Origin: Parelaphostrongylus tenuis
Taxonomy: Eukaryota > Nematoda > Chromadorea > Rhabditida > Metastrongylidae
NCBI GenBank assembly: GCA_019055375.1
Contig: JAHQIW010001372.1
Coordinates: 124,001-188,000 of the forward strand
Length of the DNA stretch: 64,000 nucleotides
Direction of reading: 5' to 3'
Shown: piece after piece, positions 25,801 to 37,800 of the stretch
Position numbering within the stretch: position 1 is the stretch's first letter
Layout: the number at the start of each line of letters is the position of its first letter
The notes under the pieces: model-generated
What the model was told of the DNA's origin: nothing
The model's input: only the letters and a program-made list of their open reading frames with translations
Databases searched by the model: none
Translations under genes and position numbers: made by a program

Positions 25801-28800
25801 CGTTTGAAAACTCAGCGATTATGATTTTAGCAATTTCACAATTATAATTCCTCGGATTCTACCACAAAGCAAAGTGTTAACTTTTAAGCCTTCCTTAGGC
25901 TTCTCTTCCTAATGCCGAGCATTCACTTCTATCAGTGCGATAACAAAAATAAGCATATTTCAGACATACTGCACCATACAACTTTCATATATTCCAAAAC
26001 ACGATTTAAAAACAGAGTATGCATCGACAACCTTCCTCGTCTTCTTCTCGATTGCCAAGATCCCATGGCGAAGATTTTGTGACGAGTTGAGCACTTATAA
26101 TGGCAAAGCTAAAAATGCTACTAAAGAATTCTGAGAATTTGAACCTAAAACGCAATTAAGGGCTCTCTAATTAAAAACGACCCTCATTTGGTCTTGGCGG
26201 TCTTCGTTGTACTTCAATGATCAATCGAATCCTTGATTTGAAAAAAAATTCCTTACTGCCAAAAACGGAGTATCCGCTCGTGAGTATAAGAGAAGTAATA
26301 TCATGTATAAATAACATTGCTATGCGCTCAAGATATAGCAGAAATCGCATACTTATAAAAAGTAATTCACCTATAGATATCACCTTCTTGTGAGCCATCC
26401 ATATCATTTTGACGTAATATTTCCGGTGCTGTCCAAAGCAAATCTAAATTTTTAGCTGTTGAAAAACCGATGTCACCCTTTCAAACATTCCTGTGCGCAA
26501 AAAGATCAACTTCACGTATAAAACCGTGCGGCCACAATTTCCTTTAGAATGGTGCTTTGTTACTTGGATCTTTATCCAGGATGCCTGCGTATTGTCATGA
26601 TCGATTCACGTGTGATTACGTAAAGAAAAACCAAAACATGAAACACGATAAGCTATATTTTCCACTCAAGATTAATCTGTGGTACCTGTGAATATTCCGA
26701 CCGAAGCTTTTGTGATACCAATGTAAGCGCTTTTCAACGTGTACAGTTTTCTTTTCGTTTATCCCGTTTGAATTGAAAATTCTAAATTTTCTCCTACTAG
26801 CCAACTTTCTAGGGGATGCCATTATCAAAGCTTCAATATTTCCCATTAAGGAACAACATCAGCGCTAACACAAGCTCAATATCGAAGCCGAAATTTTGAT
26901 AGAAGACCCAGAAGCTGCCGCATATTCACTCACTTTCGGACTCAATAAAGACAACGAAAAAGTTGTAAAACACATTTCAAAGAAAAGCACAGCAGCATTG
27001 TTTGATACGTCAGTGTACGGAGAGCGCTTTTGCAATAACTGCTGCGAGACTGGCAAATGTATGAAAGGATGATATCCTTTTTAACATCACTGTGTCTCAA
27101 AGACAGTGAAAAGTTCAGTTATAACTATTACTAGTATCTCTTCAACAGGGTCACCCATCATTTTCATATTTTATTGAAAAATGACTATGTTGTTTGAGGG
27201 TTCTCCATTCCGCTGCCTGATTCGGCGTCTCGTCCATGGAACCGCACAGTATGCAATGCGAATGGTTTACTTCCGAAAATTCAAATAACACACCTCGATT
27301 TTCGTGTGTACGCTAACCCACTTCATCACACGTTGTGATGACAGTTTCTCGTGCTTATTGATTTATCACACAAGGCAGGAGCCGCAGAGATTCCAGATCC
27401 GAGGATCACTACTGCTATTGTTAGCTTTGTTGTGATAACGCTTTCCACGTCTTCGTGAGTAAATTAAATAACCAATTGGCAGCCACTAGATTTCTTTATT
27501 CTTTTACTGTTCAGTGAAGTGATTTCTTCGCTTGTCGTTAGTCTACCGATTTCATAATTCAGAAGTTTAAGTTCACCGTTTGAACTCTCTGGGTACTGCC
27601 GTTGATAAAAACGGCGCCACGCTGGTCGTTCCACGGCAATTGGAGCGATCGATCTACAGATGGGGCGCGTTATCTGCGCATTGTTGTAGTTTCGTAATAA
27701 AATTCAAAGTCTTATGGTCACCAAGGACATTTGTGATTAGTATTCGTTCAAAAGGAAAGTTTTGGGACACTTCAATAATCATGAGTTAACTACCATGCAT
27801 ATCATGGGATTATCACAGTTTCTTATGTAGGATTTTCCTACTGAAGGCCCTAGATATTATTCGCTTCAATTTCACTTTGTTACAAACCTCCTCCATGTCC
27901 AACGATACAGTAGAAGTTCGTGCTTTATTGCTCCATTATTAGAAAAAGGGTCTTTCAAAGCGAGCTGTAGTTGATGAAATCAACGAAGTCTAGGGGAAGG
28001 CACATCAAGCATATCTGCTGCTCGACGTTGGTTTCAAAGCTTCAATGCCAATCAATGCAACACTTTTTGAAGGGTCGCCGATTAAAATCGTTCGATGAAG
28101 CTGAAGGGGCATGTCAAGAGTTCTTTGATTCTATGTCAAAGGAATGTCACTTCGATCATATCCGAAACTTGGTGAATCTAATCGCAGAAAGTCATAGAAA
28201 ATGGTGGCCTTTATTTTAGCTGTTATTGCTCTTATTTAGAATTCATGCATAAATTTTCACTTGTTTTCCACTAATATGTGCAAGTAAGTATTGGAACTGT
28301 ACCTTTAGGAGAGAATTTGTCTAGTTTACGAATTTCATGTAGACCATAAATGGATATCTTCACTTGCCAACGATCGTCGATCAGACAACATTTGGACGTT
28401 AAGAAACCGTGATACTGTAGAAACGATTTGTGAATAAAATGGAGGCCCTCAAAAAATTTTGATCTAGCAATCATGTTTTAACGAACGAAAATCAAAATTC
28501 TGCTTTACTGGGTGGTCAGAAATAATTCACGTCAAAAGAAAATGGGTAGGAAATCTGAGCAATGTTCATGCATCTAAGGCAATTGTGCACGTTGAGAAAT
28601 CTCCTTGGGCATTTTGGCAATATGCCACAAACGATGAATAATTCAAGAGTCTTAACATTCTCAGCAATAATGAACTCAACTGCTAAAGACAAGTGTAGTA
28701 ATTTTGAGTACTTTTATTTTTGGCAACTTTTCTCTGCAAACAAATTCGCAGTTGCCTATATGGTATCATATGAACCATTATTGACTATAAGTTGAAACGA

Positions 28801-31800
28801 AAATCATCTATATAATATAACTATAATGACAACAATAATAACGATATTTCATACCTTTCGTTTATAGTGCTTTTTTAAGACCGCTCTCAAATTTTAACAT
28901 ATCTCGTAACTATTATTTGCGACAGTCACGAGATATGTTGAAATCACTTGAGAAAACACTCGAAACGAAAGGTATGATATATCTACGATACCAGCTAAGA
29001 GCAATCGAGTGTACAAACTGTCTGTTCGATGATGATTTCACTTGACAGACAGTATAAAATGTTTGTTGTCGCCTACTTTTAGTATAGGGGACTGAGCGTC
29101 CCAAGAGGATTGGCCAAGGCGAAGGGTACGGCCCAATTGATGAGGCCGTAAAGGTTGAAAAACGTGTATCGGGCTCTATAAGTCAGCTCTTATAGCAGAC
29201 CAAATGGCATGTTGGCTTGAATAATAGTAACGACATATCGATATTGTAATAGCGAATATAACAGCTATAATCAACAGCAAAACTTGAACGTTAAGCTGGA
29301 ATCGCACCCGCATTTCACCCTTACGAAGGGCGTATGCTCAAATAAAATGCAAATTCGAATCTCGCTTGACGTCCAAAAAATTGAAAACGCTTCACATTTT
29401 TGGAATTATGTATGTTGAACAGCGATTATTTGCATGTTATGTAAAATCCACGAAGTTGCGCAAGAACCAATAAACTCACATCTACAATATCTCGTAAAAG
29501 GGCGGAAATGAAAAAGCCGTCAATCATCGTTGACTTGTTCACAATTACGTCATGGAGACTTCCTCTTGCGCAGTACCTCCACAGTGACATCAACTGTGGT
29601 CCGTCCAAACAGAGTCCAATAAATTGATTCAAATTATCGTTTGAGAACTCTCGCATCTAAAAAAAAACGCTGACAAGTTGGAAACACTGGTTTTTATCAT
29701 AATTGTTGGATAACTCTTCTTAAACCTGACACCTGAAACTCGTTTGACCTATGTTTTATCACTATAAAGCGGTTGGCCCACCACATAGCGATACGTTCAA
29801 ATTCAAAATCAAACGCAAATAGTCACCTTATGGTTAAAAGTAAAGGTGTTTCGAGACCACATTCCTCTCTCCAACACATTAGCCAATAACTTCTTTCGCG
29901 CTATTGTTTTATCTTTTTCTCTCGAAATACTAGTATTTTTACTGCCTTTTTTCGCAATGTTATGATGTGTTACATATATACCTAAGAAAATTGAGTGGTG
30001 AGCAAAAAGACGGCCTCAGGCGGGACTCCAAGCGGCATCCATACCGGGGTCGCGTGCTACAATCACTACAACAGCGAGACACATTTGCGCCACCAATCAT
30101 CAAAATCTCTATGTTAGCTATCAGCCACCAACCTTTAACAGGTTTGGTCGGGTATGCGATTTCGCTTTCTAAACTCACTTGAGCTGACAGCCACTGCAGA
30201 TGTAATACCCCAAAATTCTAGTATTTTTACTGCTTTTCTTTTCCTACTTTTTCTATTCCAAAGCAGGCCATTATCAAAAGGCTGTGGTATGTCATAGAAT
30301 GTCCCATTAAGACTTGGATACGGGTGTATACCAGTCACTCGTCAACTGAATGAAACTGACCACTGCAGAGTCATGTCCTGATGGACACCTCGTGGCCGCT
30401 CGCAAATCATGTTACCAGCTTTCTGGAATTATCAATTCATGCTTTTTTGGACTTGCTCTATTGTAGGCGGGTAAGCAATACTCAGCGCATATGGCGCAGT
30501 GGTTAGAGGTGCACTGCGTCGCACGGGAGATCAATGGTTCGATTTTGCGCTTATGGCTCGCAAGCCATCCATCCCTCCGGGATCGGTGAATCGGTAGCGG
30601 ACTGGTCTCAGACATGTCTAGGAGGACAAACAGCACTGACTCGATACAGCGGGAGGCCACCGCGAGTCATTGTAAAAGTCAGATATGCATTCAATCACCT
30701 CAAATGAGGTTGAAAATTGAAGACGAATGCATGGCGCATCGCTCAAGGACTGATCAACGCCGAAAGTTTTATCCTTCTCAATAATCTATGTTGACGTTCA
30801 CGACGGGGGACAGCTCCGAAAGTTGGTTGCAGTACCAAGAAGAGTCCCAAGCACTCAGTTTCGAGTTCCTCCAGGATGGAGCTTGACATCGCACATTGCA
30901 AAGTCGACTGTCCACATTTCAGAGTACTAGGCTGGACCACTCTACCACGTCCACCGTAAAGCCCTGAATTGCACCATCGAATTATCATCACTTTCGTGCT
31001 CCAAAGCAGCATTCAGTGAGAATAAAATTTTGTAAACTGCAATTAGTCGAAAAGTGATCTGAACGACTTTTATGATTGCCAAACTCATTTTCTCTAAATG
31101 GAAAACGTACAATTTGCCGTGCAACTGCTGCATTTTATTGATTATGACGTTAATTGTAATTATAATACTGATTAATTGATTTCTTTGAATAAATAACAGC
31201 TGAACCAAGAAAAGTGTTGAGATAGGAAACAAATCATGGGACAACTCAAGAGTGCTCAAAGTTTCATTCCTTGATTAGCTACAGCGATGTTGGCTTTGGT
31301 AGTAGTAGTAGCTGTAATAACACTAGCAGTTCAATGGCTGACGCTTAGCGGCTCCCCTTCTTCAAAGCCTGGACGTGCGTTATATTACAGTCTAATATTA
31401 GAGTCTAATAAGGAGTACGTCGAGGCTTTGGAGAATTACAGCTGCTGATCCGTCAGTCATCGACCTGCTACTAATATTGTTGCTACTACTAATACTTCTA
31501 CAAATACAAACATCACGTCAACTAGTTAAGAAAAGTTTCTAAGATTCACATCTACTAATCCTCTTGGTCTTGTAATTGGCGAGGTTGCGATGTGCTTTGT
31601 GAATTTTTTCCCCGGCTTCTGCATTTTCGGCCGTAACCGCTGCTCTACTCTTTTTAAGATCTGTTAACGCTTCTCTGGAGCATTTACAAGCGGACGTGAG
31701 GTTTCGGTTGCCTGTGAGCCGTGTGATTCTACGTTGACCTATCAGCTTAAGTGTATGTGGAGACAAGAGCCTTTCAATCACTTCACGATTCCCAGCTTTC

Positions 31801-34800
31801 ATAGCTCTAACGTGAAGATGTCATATGAGTTCATCGTATCGTCGAAGTTGTTAACGATGATATCTTCTCAAGAGCCGACTACTGATTTGAAAACATCCCA
31901 GTTATGGCAGCCACTTTTTCGATTTTCGGTGAATTGAGGCACCCACTTATCTACCTTCTTCACCTTCATTTTGCTTCATATAGTTAGCAACCTTGAAATG
32001 TTAACTTTGAATTTTTCTGTAGATCTTGTGCTGCCTCAAGAAGACTAGTTTCGATGATTGCTTTCATTTGGTTGCTGATAACTTCTTTCGGTCGCCCGCC
32101 TCGTTCCTCATTTTCAAGGCTCTCTTCTCATTTATAAAGCTTCTTGAACCTCCACTGCTTGTAAATTCGTTAACAGTTTCTGTGCCAAATATTTTGCTGA
32201 TGTTACGGGCTGTCCCTGCTATTTTACAACATGTATGAACTCGAATTTAAAAATTATTCAAACTTGCTTTCTGTCTAACATCCTTTCTACAGTCCAGAAC
32301 AGTTATAAAATTAACAGCATTATAATCACATCAGCAGTATAGCACTGAGCAAAATGACGCATTGAAATGATGTAAAATATAATCACATTTTCTCAATATA
32401 TTACTCCAGTATGAAAAGGCAAATCTCAGTAATATATAAACTGCAACTACTTTTTTACAAGCTTGTTATGCCACTACTTTTATCTTTTCTATTACATCTA
32501 ATTCTAATATCATTATTCACAGTTATTTTTACATAAACCGAAAATATTTTTCCAACCAACTGTTTTTTAACCTCGGCATAAAAATTAAACAAATATATAA
32601 GAATGATCAAAGCCTTTTTAAGACTGATACGTCAGTGGCTTACGTACGTTGCGGTATCGCTCGCTTCATCAGAATCACACGCCAACTCAACCTCGAAAAT
32701 GCTTCGAACATTCTCACAGATTATTGAATGTTCATTACACGGTTTGAAAACAGTCGACTCGAAGGATGTCTACATATTCACAACCAGCCGTAATCCATCG
32801 ATTGGAAAAGTGGTGGGAACACAATATCACGTGCTGTGACCATAACGCCTCCCCATACCTGCTATAAAGCAGGGTTCAGTGCTGGACGTGTGGCTGTGTT
32901 GAAGCGAGCGATACCACCGAAACGTACGTAAGCCACGGGCGTACCAACCTCAAAAAGACTCTGAACATTCTTATAGACTATATCGGCATTATGTCTATCT
33001 TGAGGATTTTGGCACTTCTCGCATTTGATTCATTTCCTCGCATCCATCATCCACTGTGGATTTCTAAATTCTACCAGTGGATTTATCAGGTGCTTGAGAA
33101 TATCGCTTCACCGTTAATATTTTTGGATGCTAGTAGAGTCGATGATCTTTAGAGTCCTGAGATAGCCGAGCTGCACAGTTTCCACATTTTTAGAGAGTTA
33201 GCTTTTCTTAGGCAGGCTTGAGAGCAGCTTTACCTTCAAGAAAGATAAGAGATTTCCCCCCCCCCCCCCCGCTGGGGCAGGAAAGGAACAGCAGCGTGCT
33301 CGTGTCTTGCGGTATCCCTACCAATGTGTTATCCATTCACTTAAAATACTGTATACGAAACTATAATTATGTTTATAGGTAAACAATAAAAGATGCAGTA
33401 AAATCACTTATCATAGTACGATATTGGTGCCAGCGTTGTACACCTATTCTGAAAAAGACTATATACAGTTGTACCCCAACTCTCACATAAAATCAAGCCC
33501 ATTAGCCGGATGCAAGGAAAGTAGTCAAATGAAGAGAGATGCTGAGATATATACAATGCATAAAGATCAGTTCCATGTAAACAACAACTTGAGAAAACCT
33601 GTCTCATTTCTTGACAACTTTTTGCATTCACGATATGTCTCGCTTCGTGCTTCATAGCTGCGACGTATTTCATCTGAAAATAAGTTGAATCGTTTGTAAA
33701 TTTGATACTGGCCTTTGACAAATCAAGCCCTTAGTCTCTTTGGTGTCCGAAAATTGATATTAGATAGCTGTCCTTATTGGCAATGCCCAATCTTCTGTGG
33801 ACAAGAAACGTATTCTTTCCTTTTTCTTGTGAGAAATATCATGATTGGCGTACAAACTTGTTTTCCATCTCTTGAAATTCTTTATTTCAAATATTTCATA
33901 TTAAAGCGATAATGCGCAAAAGTTAAACAAGCCGTCAAATCACTATTGGAGAGTCGTTTCCAAATTTGTGGAAAACTCATATCTTTGAACACCCTAACTA
34001 TCGCAAAATTATCGTCAGCCTTGAACAAGCCAGTGTCAGGTGTTACGTGCTAATGTACTTCATGTGCACTACCCATTGCTCGGAGTATTTCATATCGAAA
34101 TCACCTAAGGATCACTCAAACCTGATAGTAGTAGAAGCTGAAATTTCTTGTTTGATTTCTAGTTCCACGGTCCACGCTCGCTCCAGTCATTACAGAACCT
34201 TTCTGCAGCGAACTCTGGCTGTCTTCGCTCTGGTAGCAAAAAATCACTAATATTTTATTTTCAGCTGTGAGCTATTGGCTACAAAAAACTAAGCGGTCAT
34301 TTGATAACTAACCTTCTTACTATTTATGTCCTCAAGAGCATTAAAGGGTATCTGCCATAGTCTATTCGAGCGCTTAATCTCTCTTCTTTTTAAGCTGAAA
34401 TTGGTTGAGGTCTTCACTGACAGACTCGAAATCTCTTTTATATGGAATACAAACAAAGAGAAAAGTCAACTGTACCGTGATAATTTAAATTTGAATAGAA
34501 CTTCTTTTGCAAAACCGAGTACTGCTTTTGCATTACTTTGTGTCCAGAATTGTTGCTTGTTCATAGACCAACATCTTTGTTGCTCAAACTGGCGAATGAT
34601 TTTCGCATCCTAATTTGATTCCCATTGTATGCAGAACACGAAATCTTTGTATTTAACCATAAGAAGGCTAAGATACAATCAAAACGTTGAATCTTATATT
34701 TTAATGTGTTGGACTTGAATGCCACTGTATTTCTATGGGACAACACGCTCGCACGACGCCATCAATGCCCTCGTTCTGCCTTTCTCAGCCGCGATTTGGC

Positions 34801-37800
34801 CGTTTGATTCATGCCAACGGTCAACCGCCTATTAGATTGAATTAAAGAGCACAAGTTGCCACTACACAAGTTGAATTACAAACGTTATTGTGATCACAAC
34901 TATATCTTTCATTAATATCTCCTTCACTTTTTTAACGGCCAGATGCCATATTATTGATTGCAGAAGAGCTTTGGGAAATGAGAAATCAAACCCGCATGAA
35001 GCAGCGTCGAGCACCACTGGCCTTCTGCTACCGATCCCTTAATGTGAAATTTAGAAACAAAAATGCTTAGATAGAAGGGGAACTTGGAATTTGATGCATG
35101 TAGAGTGGAATCACCTAAGAATATTCGTGGCTGAAGTTCTGGATTGCATTAGCATTTATTCGTCGCTTATATTTTCAGAGAACGAGTACAATGTTAAATT
35201 CAACTACTAGGGTGCTGAGATGGAGCAGAGTTCGCACCATAGATGGGTTCAAACCAGCGATTAGCCTTTTCGGTGGGCTTGGTTTGGGGAATTTATAGGT
35301 TATCAATCGCCATCAGCAATTTAGCAGTGCACATAGTGATGTTGCCATCTGAGCCATCGCATTTTTTCAATTGTGATTTTCTCTTATTCTCGTGAAATCA
35401 CTTACTAGAACACATAGCAAATAGATAAGACGGCTGCGAAAATGATGAGCACGATCACAATGGCAATCACCACCACCGCAGCCACGTTATCTCTGAAGAA
35501 GTTCGGTGGACACTAAAAATGATTAAATTTCGTTCAGCATGTAGCCTGAAGATCGTAACAAATCCTCAACTTATATAAGAAAAGAAGCTAAGTATAGCGC
35601 GAAGACTTAACTCGCGATGTCATGAGACTATAATATTAGCTTAATGAGAGAGCGTTGGGGCACTTTCGAAAAATTGGAAATTTATGCATGAACTCAGGAC
35701 AAAAACAATAATAACTATTCTTCAAGATAAAGGCAATCGATATCTACTACTTTGTGCCGTCGGTCCCCCTGGTTCCGGTGCTGGTCGAAATACCGACGGT
35801 TCATCTTCTAAATTATTGGATATAAAATATATAATTATCCAACGCCACCCGGAAATCTTGTAGCTCATATAATACTGAACATGATGTTGAAGTAACCGGG
35901 ACATCACGATTTATTCAGCGTTGACGTCTCATCTCAATCTTACGGTAAAAAGAGCGCGTGTGGCGTAGTGTTTAGCGGTGCTCTGCGTCGCACACGAGGT
36001 GCGATCTCGCGCCCATGGCTCACCAAGCCATCCATTCCTTCGGAGTCGGTAAATTAGTACCAGACTGGTTTCAGACTTGTTTGAGAGGATAAGCAGTACT
36101 GACTTAGTACAACGGAGGCCACCGCAAGTCATTGTAAAGGCCAGATATGCATTCAGTTACCTCAAGCGAAGTTAAAAATTGAAAACAAACGCGGGAGCAT
36201 CCCTCAGGGATTGATCTTCTCGCCAGATTGATCTCCGAGAGCTTCATCCTTTATCCATCTTCTGCGCGAATCAAACCATCGTTGCTCAACTTTGCTGGAC
36301 GGCCCGAACGAGGCTTGTCTGTGGGGTTAAGATCTCCGGCATTAAGTAGCGTTAAAACCTCGGTCCAGGAGCAGATTTGCTTGTTCTGCCTTCCTCTTCA
36401 ACTTTGTTGACTTCATGTCGACTACAGCTCGTTGTGAAAGACCTTCTCTCCAATAATGGCGCAATAAAAACGAACTTCGATTGTGTCTTGGGTATGGCGG
36501 AGGCTTGTAACAAAGTGAAAATAAAGGCGAATAATTAGAGTGCGAAAATCCCACATAAGGAACCGTAATACTTCCATGATATGCATGGGAGTTATCTCAT
36601 GCTTATTAGAGTTCCCCAGGACTTTCTTTTCAACCGCATTAACAAGAGCTGTCTATGTGGCATACTTGAAAACACAATATCAAACATCTCTTAACATCAC
36701 ATAGCTCACTGCAACGAAAATTAGTACTTGTTTCCCAATAGAACAAATTACTGAATTAGTAGAACCAGACTGGGCATGTGAAATGGATGTTATCTCACAA
36801 ACTGCCACTTTTGAAGCTTGTTGCTAATAGGTTGTAGAAAAAATACTGTCGTACTGCCTAAGAAAATGATTTTTACACATGTATTCTGGAGAATTTGAGC
36901 TCAACAGAAAACACCCTTTTTGCGCATTCAACGATATATCATTTATCTGCGCAGCCTTCAGAACGGAACTGTCCAAGAAAGAAATTCGTCTGTTGCTCCA
37001 TTCTACTACAAATTGGGTGTCAATGCTTCAGAGGCTCATCATCAGCAAAACATATGCTGAACGAAATTGCGATGTTCGTGGCGCTTGTCTTAATGTTGAA
37101 GGAAACTATCCTGACTATCAATTTGTCTTTAGTTTGAGCTTGGTTGATATAAAATTGAAGTGAATATTTTCTGTGCATTTTAAAAATACGACAGAACTTG
37201 TTTTACAACCTATTAACTCTTACAAAAGCGACGACTGACATTTCAGCACCTTTTCCTTTCATAGAGCCCAGATGCAAAACCATACCATATCTGATTATTC
37301 GACTAATGTGTCCTTTAGCTAGTGTCAAACTGATGTGAAAATTGACTCAGATGTCTGTGCATTTTATAGAACCTACCGTTTGACTCCTCATATGGGAAAC
37401 TTCAACAATGCTTTGTCAGACACTTTGAATAATGAACCTTGCACAAATTGGATAATCAGTTTGAGTTGAGATGCATATTAATCGTAATCTTCATAAAGTG
37501 GAAAACCTATTCTCTTTAATTTTCCTTACTCCAAATGTGAGCGCTTTAAAGAAAGAGATTGCGCCAAGTAGATCTTGAAGAGTGTGACAACTTATTCCGG
37601 TTTTCCTCGTTTCAGGCCACGACATGTAATAGGTCTCGGAAATTCATTCATTGCAACCAAATATTGCGATAAAAGCATGTATCAAGTGACACTCAATTCT
37701 AAGATAATGGCTATAGATAATAAAACAAGGCTGAAGCAACATAATTTTGAGGATGATTTATATGGAGAAGAAAAACTGTAGTACCTTTTCGCCAGTAAAT

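Larger units (their letters stand above)
29657..33598. other. Gene B intron 17 (3.9 kb) with repeats
   Basis: Holds a tRNA-like repeat (29990-30150), an S1 SINE (30484-30776), a MITE (32615-32995) and a poly-C run (33255-33270). The open frames at 30743-31012, 31539-31802 and similar have no recognisable domains. Confidence 0.5.
25387..34394 (-). other. Gene B exons 15-22: juxtamembrane and kinase-homology domain
   Basis: Exon 15 [15 protein letters not shown], exon 16 ends [10 protein letters not shown], exon 17 [17 protein letters not shown], exon 18 [17 protein letters not shown] and [13 protein letters not shown], exon 19 [19 protein letters not shown] then [13 protein letters not shown], exon 20 [12 protein letters not shown] and GDIYS, exon 21 [20 protein letters not shown], exon 22 [18 protein letters not shown]. 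Exon 23 (21792-21886, [16 protein letters not shown]) completes the domain. The catalytic HRD is YHG and DFG is replaced by IYG, so this is the usual pseudokinase regulator of the cyclase. The intron between exons 17 and 18 is 3.9 kb and full of repeats. Confidence 0.93.

Noticed and set aside
26171..26407. Minus-strand frame ending in a PPRPNEG-like stretch, first taken as a kinase-homology exon with a frameshift
   Set aside because: The true next exon is 26032-26108 ([20 protein letters not shown]), which keeps phase with exon 20 and exon 22. The resemblance was by chance and no frameshift is needed.
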